From the NCBI RefSeq assembly GCF_028389875.1, contig NC_084663.1, positions 94,059,765 to 94,123,764 of the forward strand: DNA of 64,000 nucleotides, written 5' to 3'. The translations under genes were made by a program, and so were the position numbers. The notes beneath the pieces are model-generated. The model had not been told where the DNA came from, made no database searches, and saw only the letters and a list, made by a program, of their open reading frames with translations. Shown piece by piece: positions 1 through 10,459 of the stretch (position 1 is the stretch's first letter; every line of letters starts with the position of its first letter). The DNA is from Rhea pennata (taxonomy: Eukaryota > Chordata > Aves > Rheiformes > Rheidae).

Positions 1-2280
1 TGTAGAGTCCCAGCACTGCTTGGTTAACAGTCATTAGCAAGGAAAGGGGGATTCTGAGTGAATCAGTTTCTTAAATCAGATCTTGGACTTTTTGCTAAAA
101 CTGCCAATAAAAAAGGTAAGGGAAAGCCAATGGGCTTGGTCGGCTGTCATGCTGACTAACATAGTCATACTTTCCATTCACACCATTACACAGCCAAAAG
201 CCCTCAAAGGCTGCATTACCCCTTTTCCAGTTCTCAGAGCCACCCAGACTCCAAGGTCTCTGAAGGTGAGAAGCAGACAGCCAGCACTTCAGAGGAAGGA
301 CTGGCTCTCTTTGCCTAGCAGACCTCCAGCAGTTAATCTCATTTTGTAATTCAATGCCACAAAAGCAGCTCCCAGCCCAGGTTAATCATTTCAAATACTA
401 GCACCTAGTACTGAAAACTCCATGCAGGGACAATGCTGATTTGTTACCACAGCAACAGCTATTATGAACTTGCACCTCCTTGGCCACCGGGAACTATTTT
501 GAAAGCCTCTGCTCCCCCTCAGCCCACATAGGATTGGGATACAGCTGCCTCAGAGGCTGATGAGCTAAACTGACACTAGCAAAATGAAAAGCAGTATTTT
601 AAGAGAATTTAGCATTGCAGATCTGAGGATGAGTCCATTTCCATTAAGGACTGTATTTACAGACATGAACAAGAATGGAGGAAAGCAGCAAAGCGATATT
701 AAAAACATGAGAACCAAGCAAACCCAAGGAAACAGATTTAATGCCCAAGCACAGCACATTATATGCTCAGCCTGTTTGTCTGCATTGCAGATCTGATGTA
801 GTATAGCTCTGCATATGTAGCAGGAATCACACTGATACTACTGCCCATGACACTGGTTCCCTTCAAACTAGCAAGGGCTTTGAGATAGCACTGGCCAGAT
901 GCCTTTCCTTTTATGTTTCTTTCTTCTCCTCCCATTTTCCTCAGCTGATCAGGGCCAAGAAGGACATGGCCCTTCTTAGTAACAACAAATCTTCTCTAAA
1001 GACTCAGGGTGGAGGCAGGATCACAGCCTCTTTCCTCTCTGTGAGGGATACCACAAGCTGGCTGAGTGCCAGGAAACAGGGCTCCTTAAGCACAATTTCT
1101 GTGTAGGTCAGGACACTACATGTCCTGAAACTTCTTCTCTTCATTTGCTTAAGGAAGACAAAGAAGGCCAAAAAAATCTAGATATTCACTCCATCCCTCA
1201 GCTGAGCTTTATCAACTATTCAGTCACAAGCAGCATCCAGTACAAGCATGACTTCCAGCTGACATCCTAACCAAGCATTTATCACACTCGAGAACCACTC
1301 GGTTTCGCAGATCAGATGCACATAACACTCTCTTCTTCCTTAAGCATCCATAAATTGCTTTGGGATCCACTAAGATGAAAAATAATATCAAAACATAAAT
1401 TATTCTCATTACTGGGAATGGATTAATGTGCTAACTCTTGTGGACTACAGGACAGTAGCCAGCCCTTGTCCACTCAGAAGGGCAACCATCAGAAAGAGAG
1501 ACAAATAAAAAACCTTCCCAGGAAACACTAGTCCTGCAGCCCATTAGCAGATAAACCATGATGCTCTATCATTTTCTCATTTTCTGTGCTTCCACCCAGG
1601 ACATTTGTATACCCTAGTGCTTGCTATTCTTAGTGACTGCTCAAAAAGAAGTCTACCAAGTAGAATACATTATCCCATCACTAAAAGCTGTCAATTTACA
1701 CAACAAATTTCCTGGGGTTGCATAAGTTATGTCCTTGATTGGCATGCCAGGGCTGCTCTGCTGATGATTTTTCATGCCATGCTGTTAACTATTCAACATA
1801 AAGGTGCATCTGAACAGTATACTTGAATCCAACCCTGGGGTCCTAGAATGCTTAAGAGTCAAAAGCAAAGATTAGGCTTGGCAAAAGACTGAAGAAAATA
1901 CATAGACTGACCCTTCTTCTGGCATATTACCAGAACTTGCATTCTCATAGTCACATCTTATAGCCACCAATGAGTCTTCTGCTCTGAATTTGTCTACCCT
2001 ATTTTTGATTCATTTATTTACTTGGGTTCCATCAGAAAATTAAAAAAAATAAATAAATAAATCAGGTGGCAATAAATCCCACTCAGGAAAAGAAGCTTCT
2101 ACTTATTAACCAGCAGCTCTAAAAATAAGTCATTTTGTGCATCCCCTCTAACTACTGTATTACTAGAAACAGCAAATACTCTTTCCCTTCTTCTCCACAT
2201 CATTTACAGCACTCTCCCATGCCCTGCACCCCATCACCTCTTACAGCCCAAGATGTCCAAAATTAAAGCCCTTCAAGTAG
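1..2280. other. Intergenic DNA, no gene seen
   Basis: AT-rich sequence downstream of TBX19. Open frames on either strand are short (under 90 codons) and show no family resemblance. The only structure noted is a short AAAT-type simple repeat near 2042-2062. Confidence 0.6.
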
Positions 2281-2289
2281 AAGTGAGCT

Positions 2290-2438
2290 CAAGAGTGGCC
2301 TTTGGCCACTCTTGTTGCTTTTCTCTATATTTTTTACAGCTCTACTGTAGCATTTCTGAGGCAGAGAAGGACCTTTGACTATTCTTGTTGCCTTTCTCTG
2401 TATTTTTTCTAGCTCTGCTATATTGTTTCTGAGGCAGA
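2290..2438. repeat. 72-bp imperfect tandem duplication with hairpin
   Basis: Two diverged copies of about 70 bp lie head to tail (about 2297-2365 and 2369-2438). Both run from CCTTTG through CTTGTTGC and a TTTTTT tract to CTGAGGCAGA. The left copy begins inside an 11-bp perfect inverted repeat (2290-2300 and 2304-2314, loop TTT), so it can fold into a hairpin. Confidence 0.75.
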
Positions 2439-2439
2439 A

Positions 2440-4640
2440 TTATTAGAAGTAGCTACAGTATTTCAGAGGTAGGCTATAATGTTGATTTATACTGCAACAG
2501 AATGGATTTTTTAATATCTGCTCTTTTCCTACTAACTCCTGACTTTAATCGCTGTGCGCTAAACCAGACGTCATCTAAGAAATATCTGCAATGACATCAA
2601 GATCGTTCATAAATTGCAGTAGATAAATTATAGCCCATCCTTGTGTGCATATGTAACAAGGATTTCCCTCCATCCCACCATGTAGAAGCATTAAGCACTT
2701 CACACTTATTAATTTCCACAGGTAATATTATCATCCATAACTGATCTGTATCAGCAACATAGATGGACAGTGGTGCTCTGGGAGCTTCAGCAAAACCCAG
2801 CATGTTCCCTCCACCAGCTAATGGGAAGCATCAGACACTGACGTCACCTCCGAGCTCTGTTGGACTGTGCGTGACCTGCTGCGCTCATGTTTTATTCATT
2901 CCACCTCACTTGTTTCCTTTGGATGGACAGTGTGATTTAGGAGACGTTCCTGTCACAGCAGTGCACTGCAGAGAGTATGTTTGGTGTCACTCTCTCTCTT
3001 CAGGGCTACCCATGGAGAAAAACACAATAAAAACAAGCAGAAAAAATAACTTAAACATCCTTCTTCTAGCCCACAGTCCCAAGAGATTTTGCTGGGTGTT
3101 GTTAGTTATAGTCATTCTGCAGCTTTGGAGTCAAACACAGTTATGTCCTTGGTGGAAAAAAAAAATGCAATATATTTCACAAAATGTAGCTCGAGGTAGA
3201 GTACAACAGCTATGAAGTTCCCCTTTCCACTAGTAGTGAGCTGAAAACATACACAGAGATGCCTAAAACAGAGCATATCTCAGCTTTCAGATTCACTGTA
3301 CATCCCTCCAAAACTGTTTTTTCTTTCATCGTTCAGCTCTACCATCAACAAGATGTTCTTTCAGCCCTCTGTGAGTCATTCAATAGCCATCTAACACCAT
3401 CTGCTGGATTGTGAAGAAAAAAAATCACAGCAGCAACTTGCTGTCAGGCAGAAGGGAAGCAAAACGTAAAGGTGCTTGCAGATTGGATTTGGCTGGGGCT
3501 CCCTCCCCCACGTCTGTTTTTTTCGTTCCCCTTCTTGAAAAAACTGCTCTGGGTTGCCGCTGGCATTAGCAGAAAAATCATAATCCCAGACAAAAAGTCC
3601 TCTGCTCTGGATTGCACAAACGGTACTGGAGGCTGTATGTACCATGTAATTATGCTTCAAAATAATCTCTTCTCGGTGAACCAGCTTTACCCCTTCCTGA
3701 TTAAATCAAAAGAAAACATGACCAAACAGAAAAGTTACCCTGAAAACAGGCCTTCTGCAAAGTCAAGATATAACTCTGAAGAAGCAAGAGTGCAGACAGG
3801 AGCTGGATTGCCGTTGAAAATCCGGCACTGCAGCATAAGCCAGGAGCCGGGGACGGACAGCCTGCTCAACCAGAAGCAGCCATCACATGTTCAGCCATTA
3901 GCTCAGGTCTTCACCCTTGGTTTCTTGCATCCTGAACAGAGGCCAAAGTACAAGTTATCTCACTACCATGCCAGCATGTACTTTTCAGAAACTAGCAGGG
4001 AAATGTGCTGTTGGACTGCTGGACGTAATACAGTTTTTAATTGCTTGTTTATGGCAGAAGACTGTAACCCCTTTCCTGATTTTTCAGGTTAAAACACATC
4101 ATCCAGGTCCTTGCAATATGAGATGCAGTGGGTAAGCTTTTTCTTTCACTTCAGGACAATCTCAGGCCTGACTGAAACTAAAAAAAAAAAAAAAAAAAAA
4201 AATCACATATGGTAGAGGTTCTGTTTCCCACTTTTCCACTCTTCTTTCTCTCCCCTCTGGTTTCCTATTATACTGAAACTAGGAATGAATCACAAGTTTA
4301 AAGGTCTCGATCTAACCAGCCAAACACTGTGAAAGGACAAAGGATTATCTTTATTGAATCCTCATCCTATTGAAGTCAGGGAAAATATCACCAGGATTTT
4401 ACCCTTTATAACCAACAAGGCATGTCCTCCCTTAGTCAAAGATTTCCCCTGCTCCAGGTTTTCTGGGACCACCCGTATGTTAGCAAAGCAAATTTCACAG
4501 CATTAGCAAGTCCCCTGGCTGGTTCAGACAACATTGTAAAAGCTACAAGGTGCTCTGAACCATAAGATCCCACTAACAGGATGGGCAATAAAGGTCACTT
4601 GTCATCCATCAACACTGCCCAAAGTGGAGGATTACCTTTT
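2440..4640. other. Intergenic DNA; two unrecognised long open frames
   Basis: Plus-strand open frames of 150 codons (2763-3215) and 206 codons (3472-4092) fall here. Neither shows a domain, signal peptide with a following mature region, or family I recognise, and neither has a convincing promoter. A perfect CRE palindrome (TGACGTCA) lies at 2839-2846. A 23-base A tract lies at 4180-4202. Confidence 0.5.
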
Positions 4641-5100
4641 GTGATAAAGGCAAATATGATCATTGGCTGAATTTCTTGAAGCATTCCCAGGAGAGAGGAC
4701 AGTATGTGCAGCACTGTACAAGACACTGGTGCGACTGCCTCTGCAGCAGACTACCACGTCCAGCTCTGGTCATCAAGTTCAGGATGGATCATTTCAGCTG
4801 GAATCAGCACAGAGAAGGGCTCCAGGATGAGCCAGGGAACAGAAAGCCACTCCATGAAAGGGCCATGAAACACCAAACCCTGGCTTGGTCAGCCAGCAAA
4901 ATTAAGGCTGGGCTACGTTTTTACAACTGCGTTATTCTGATGCAACAGCAGATTGCTACTAAAAGAGCAGTCCTGCTTGCCCAATATTCCCATTGCATCT
5001 TTGTGTTGAGTGAGGTCAGGAGCCGACACAGCGACCCCGCAATAGCAGGGGTCTAGAACATGCTACTGGAGGTCTCTTCCAATCTTAAAATCTTGGTGGA
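4640..5100 (+). mobile_element. Degraded CR1-family LINE fragment, plus orientation
   Basis: The stretch reads as a decayed copy of the CR1 3' region. Phrases like CCAGCTCTGGTCATC, GAGAAGGGCTCCAGGATGA and the terminal GGAGGTCTCTTCCAATCTTA match the usual CR1 3' end (GGAGGTCCCTTCCAACCT). Many substitutions mark it as much older than the copy at 29841. It is 5'-truncated, as usual for CR1. Confidence 0.65.
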
Positions 5101-5337
5101 TTGTCTATTTATGCCAACCTTTCCAACAGAAAAATTGAGAATATATACAGGCTCCAGAAACTAGAGCTCTTGCTGTAGACAATGTTAAGAAAATCCGCTC
5201 TAAGTTATTTGAATCTTAGATTTAAATCAGTCTGGACAAAGCACTTTATTTTATGCTGACAGAAGATGCGGAAAGCAATGTGTCCCTTTGGGAGATTTGA
5301 CTTTTCAGGAAAAAATTGGTTCAATTGAACAACATAT

Positions 5338-5340
<3 letters not shown>

Positions 5341-5372
<32 letters not shown>
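5341..5372. repeat. Poly-T tract, 32 bases
   Basis: An uninterrupted run of T. It could be the tail of a minus-strand retroposed sequence lying to its right, but no parent gene was recognised there and no flanking target duplication was seen. Confidence 0.9.
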
Positions 5373-5373
<1 letters not shown>

Positions 5374-8300
5374 GTCTGGTTATTTGCTTGTGCAGAGAGG
5401 AGCTTTTATGCAGGGGGACAGCAAGGACCTGAGGGCATTCGAACAGATCAGATGCAGAACACTGCCAGTTTCCTGTCTACCAGCTTCTGCTATAGGGAGG
5501 GTTACAAATGAAGCTCATAAGTTACATACACAAAGGACTTGTCTCAAGGCTAAAATCTGATTAAAGTCTGCAGGCCTTGTAGGGCTTAAGAGGACGATGC
5601 TCCACGATGAATTGCCCTGGCACAGTGACAGCTTACAAAAGCTGAAAATCCACTCCAGAACAGCTCGGTTCCCTGATGTACACCCAGGCAGAGTCTGCTC
5701 AACCCTTCAGTCTGCCAAGTTACACCATTACCTCAGGTAGAGCAGGATCTGTTTGAGGCCAAGGTATCACAGCCAAGGGGAGGAATTTGCACGAGCAGAA
5801 CATCTGTCTCTCACAACTGCCATCAGGACCTTGGCCAGTCTTGCCCTGTGCCTGTATACTTACTTTATACCCTCTCCAAACTCATTTTCTCTTTGTTTAG
5901 ATTGCCAGTTCTGCTCTGATAATATTAGGTCTCACATCCAATGATCCCCTGGGGAAACATCTGAATAGATGCCAGAGCAAAAGAAATGTAGAGATGTAGT
6001 ATCCAAAAAACAAAGTCAAAACTGTCAGGTGAGGATACAAACAAGCAGAATGAAAAAAAACTTTTGAATTTCTTTTTTTAACCCAAACATAAGCATGTAC
6101 ATTGAGTTTATAGAAAAATGACTTATTGCATAACGTCTTCAGCAAGTTTTGTGCTGTTCTCACTGACTTTACTAGAAGAAAAAGAGTAGGCTTGGAGCAT
6201 TAACAGACTTAAAAATGCATGTGCACATTTGAAAATGCTTAAGTCTGTCCACCTAAGGTTTTTAAAACATAACTCCCTGAAAAGCCCTTTTTTAAACCCC
6301 ACAAGTTATCTTTCTTCATAAATAGTGTGCAGCTAGTTGGAAAAAACATAATTCAGCAGTAAAATCCTACTTCATTCTTACCAGATAATATAGTTCTAGC
6401 AGGTCTACCACTTAGTTATATGAATTTCCTGCAAAAGATTATCAAAATTTTCACTATTCCACATTGGGACAGAAAGCAAGAGAGAGGGGAGGAAAAGAAA
6501 AGTCTGGAGAAATGAAAATAAACACCTCAACTTAAGTTCAGAACCCTCAGAAGAGGTTTCTGGTGTTTAATTTTTAAGCCATAAGTACTCTCAATTTCAA
6601 AAGTGAAAGTCATTTTGAGTTAATATACTAGAATTCAATCACCATTTTGAACATTTTTAAACAAAGCTTTGACATTTCCAGAAGGATTTTAAACCATAAT
6701 TCAAAATTGGCCTGCCCCACAAAAGTTCTGTTTTTTAAAAGATTAATACTTTATAGCAGTAGCAACAATAAATATCTAGGCAAATGCCCTCACCTTTTTG
6801 CATAAATACGCACTTAATTTGCCCTTACACACTTAATTAGTGAACCGTGCCTAAGCAGAGGTATAACATAGGCGTAAAGTATCTTTACCTCTGTGCCCTC
6901 ACCTGGGGACCTACATTTCACACTATACTAAAAATCAGCAGAAATCATCCTGCAAATGGAGAATAACCTCTCTTTTCCCAACAGACAACAGATTTCCACA
7001 GTAAAATGGCTCCTTCCTCGGTCTCTGATGGTCCTCTCATCACAATTTCACCCGCAAGTAAAGCAGGAACTGACCCTCAAGCAAAACCTCATTAGTGATG
7101 ACATCTCCAGTGCCACCGTTCAGACCACCCAAGTGGCATAACCACAACTAAGAGACAAACGCACGCACATTTGAGGCTGTCCAGGACAGCATCAAGATGT
7201 TCATTCACTGAAGGGGGAGGTCACATCAAGGCAGATGGATGCTAGATAGCTGCAGGCTGCTTCCCCAGGCATGGGAATCAAGGGCAACCAATGCAGACTG
7301 GACTCAATCCCACAGCACTGAGCCAAGCCATGGCAGCTGTGAGCACCGAGTGAGGCAAAAGCCAGGGGACAGGAGCTGGGGACAGGCACACCAACAGCAT
7401 TGCCCAGTCACAAGCTAAGGCCCCCAGGGCTGAGCTTACAGGAAGTGGTGGGGCACAGGAGAGGCTGTTAGTGCCTTTGGGGTCCTGACAAGACCCAAGG
7501 ATTACAGGCTTTTTCTTGCGGTTTAAGTAAGATACAGTCACATTCTCAGGCTTCTTTGTTTTTAGCATAGCCGCTCGAGAAAAGCAACCGGGCTGCAAGA
7601 ACATAACAAGCAGCAGCTACCAACTACAGCAGCCAGCCAGTGCCCTACACTAGGAGGATCTGACTCTTCGCTCCTCTGCTAGCAGCAATGTGCCATCACT
7701 TCTTTCTTAAAAAATCAGCATATCATTCAAATCAACCTAAAAAATCACTCATGCTTTATGAGTGATTAGTTATATTAATATTTTAAAGAAAGTTTCACAC
7801 TATATTGTGAGCGTTAGCATCTCTAGGGTAAGGACTATTATTTATTCAGTGTTACTACAGTCCTAGCATACTGTGACACACCATGGCTAGGGCCTTTACA
7901 TTTTTTATTGGCATATTTCATTTAAAAGGATGGGTTTTAACCTAGACACTTGTATAACCCTTAATGGAGACAAAATTGTATCAGCATAAGACAGATATAG
8001 ATAGACAGATAGTACACATGTACTTTATAACAACATTCTGTATTTCTTTAAGAATATACTGATATAAGCTCCTTTAAGTTGTCTCAATTGAGTCTCCAGT
8101 ATGAGACATGGGATTGCATATTATATGGCTAAAATATAAATACTGTTAAATATTATTAATTGTTATTATGCTCATTTTACCAGTAGACAAATAGAAATAT
8201 ATTTTTTAAAAAAGTTAAGAATCTGAAACCACCTTCAGGACAAGAGTGCTGAACTGAGTGTCTGGTATTGAATCTTCAAAAAGCAGAGACAAGCAGTAGC

Positions 8301-9030
8301 AATTAAGTTTAAACTGCACAAATATTTTCCAATAGCACAAAGTTCCAGATTCCTCTGAGTTTTATAAGTGTCATTAGCTTTAAAGGCTACCAGTCCTTAT
8401 TTCCCTGTTTCGGCATTTGCTAAATTCCAGCCAAAAGAGGTGTCAGAGAATTGGTATTTCATAGCAGAAAAGGTCACAAAAACAGCAGAAAATGGAAATA
8501 TTGGCAAGTAGGCCTAGTTTTCTGGGCACTATCAATCACATATGTTTTACAGATTCAGATGTGACACAGCTTTCTTAGACAGTTCAGACTGTGGGAACTG
8601 ATCCGGCTCTTGGAAAATAGCTATCTGCTAAGAAAATCTGTGATTGCACCAGTGGTTGATTGAATCCTAATACAGAAGCAAATACCTTTGCAAACCAAAT
8701 GGCATTTCAGACTCAAACAATGATCTACATTTTGCGAAAACAGTTCACAAGCACAAAGCTCTATATACCCCAGGAATGTAGGATGCCAAGCAGTCAACCC
8801 TCCATCCAGGGTCCTATAACAGGACTGTCACACCAGCGTGAAGATCCCACACTGGGAGAGAGAAGAAAGAAGAGGAAAAGGATGAACTAACATAGGTGAT
8901 AAAGTATTCCTCACCTGCAGTATGTAACTGTCCTCCTAGGGGAGAGGATGTACTAACATCAGCTCATTAAAACAGATAGATAGATAGGTAAAAGATCAAG
9001 ACCAGCACTTATGAGGAGTATGGCTTACAG
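5373..9030. other. Intergenic DNA, no gene seen
   Basis: Only short open frames without family resemblance. Small structures present are a 10-bp inverted repeat at 7743-7767, a possible old interspersed repeat at 7800-7920, and short GATA-type simple repeats near 8001-8015 and 8980-8995. Confidence 0.55.
7800..7920. repeat. Possible ancient interspersed repeat
   Basis: The order AGGGTAAGGACTATTATTTATT, CAGTCCTAGCATACTGTGACA, CCATGGCTAGGGCC resembles an old amniote repeat tail that I recall as GGGCAGGGACTGT, CAGCGCCTAGCACAATGGG. I cannot name the family with certainty. Confidence 0.3.
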
Positions 9031-9039
9031 CTTGACTTC

Positions 9040-10420
9040 GACGAGACTCCTCTCCGATAGGAAAACAGAGGGATGGCTGCCACAGAGGTTCGCCAGTAGT
9101 ACCAGCGATTTCCTGAACTCCCTCAGTATTTGGAGCAAGATGACGCTTGCGAGTGTAACGGATCGAGGCAAGCAAAGCGAGAAACCAAACACAGAGTGAG
9201 CCAGGGAGGGCAGGAGACAGCAACAGGCTCCCAGCGGTGATGCCGGAGACACAAGCCGGAGCACCCTCCCACCTCCATCCGGGCCAAGGCGGTGCCCCAG
9301 CAGAGCAGGGAAGGCACTGCACAGCGGTCTCGACCAAACCGGCGTTTGCGAACAGACGTGCTCTTGCCTACAGCAGCTCTTGGGAATGCGTTTGCCTTTG
9401 CTCCCGTTTGCCACAAACCCGGCTGACCTGGGCCCGGCGGCGGAGGGCGTCTTCCCTGCGTGCCATGTGTCTAACTCAAACACCCATTCTTTCCAAAACG
9501 CACGTGTGTTTTCGGCTCGGTACCTACCAGGAGGATCTGCGCAGCCATCCCAACGCGTGTCCGCAGCAAGCAGGACATCCTCACGGAACAGGTCATCTGT
9601 GATGGTTCCCCCTCTCCTCCTGGGCCTTCGGGAGCACCCGCTGCATCAACATCTACCTTCTCCTTCTCCCTCCTTACCGCCCTTCACAGCCTTCGATTGT
9701 ACAGCACAACTCCTGGCACCCAAAACCTCGCACCTGAGCAGGGATATTCGTAACATCCGCTGGGTAGGAAAACTGGTGGAGGAAAGCCATCCGACTCCCC
9801 AGACAAGTGACTACTGGGAAACACCTCAGTTAAAACGTCTCAGAAAGACCAAGTAGGTCCCCCCTTGGGGGAGAGAGGCCCAGTGACGAGGAGCCCAGCG
9901 GCAGCGCGGACGCAGGATTTGCTGGGCAGCGGACGGGAGGCAGGAGGAGAGGTTACAGGTCCCCGGAGGGCACCGGGGCAGGACGAGGGCACGAAGGGGG
10001 GAGCCACCTCGGGGGAGGTTTCCTGCTGCTCGTTCTCAGGTGGCAGCGGGGGCACAGACGGGTACCCAAGCCAACGCGTGCCCAAAGCTGGCACGCCAGG
10101 AGAGGCGTAAACTGGAGCCAGGCATGGCAGGACACTCGCACGTATCTGCTTCCCGCTCTTCTGCCTGTAAGGGAGCGAAGAGCAGTTCTAAAAAAACCAC
10201 AGTCTTGGATTTCGGAAAACGAAGTTAATAATCTCGCCTTTCTGCTGGCACGGGGGCAGGTTGCCAGGCGTGACCAGGGCATGCCTGCAAAGGGCGGGGC
10301 ACCACAGGGGGTGGGGCGGGGCCGGGGGCGGGGCCGAGCACGGCAGGGGGCGGGGCTCACGGCAGGGGGCGGGGCTGGGCACGGCAGGGGGCGGGGCTCT
10401 ATTTGTTCTGCAGCTGCCCA
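9040..10420. promoter_or_regulatory. Orphan CpG island
   Basis: CpG-rich, GC-rich sequence in an otherwise AT-rich region, similar in texture to the islands at SFT2D2, TIPRL and GPR161. No recognisable coding exon lies inside or beside it. Its right edge holds clustered Sp1-type GC boxes (10291-10398). The open frames crossing it on both strands are what a GC-rich, stop-poor segment gives by chance. It is probably a promoter of an unannotated transcript, possibly non-coding; direction is not certain. It lies about 4 kb downstream of the TBX19 stop codon. Confidence 0.6.
10291..10398 (+). promoter_or_regulatory. GC-box array with three perfect 19-bp repeats
   Basis: Six GGGCGGGGC-type Sp1 boxes occur in about 110 bp. 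Three are carried by perfect copies of CACGGCAGGGGGCGGGGCT at 10339-10357, 10358-10376 and 10380-10398; the last two are separated by GGG. Runs of four or more G at short spacing also make the plus strand a strong G-quadruplex candidate. A CTATTTGT motif follows at 10398-10405, which would suit plus-strand initiation. Confidence 0.8.
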
Positions 10421-10459
10421 GCATTGCCCCGAGCAAGAGCCCGGTATTAGAAGCAAGAT

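Noticed and set aside
2763-3215. 150-codon plus-strand frame
   Set aside because: No domain or homology recognised; composition is ordinary for non-coding DNA.
9025-10456. Open frames of 94-167 codons in the orphan CpG island
   Set aside because: No conserved motif, all frames on both strands are equally open, and the GC-box repeat generates Gly/Arg-rich or Pro-rich runs.
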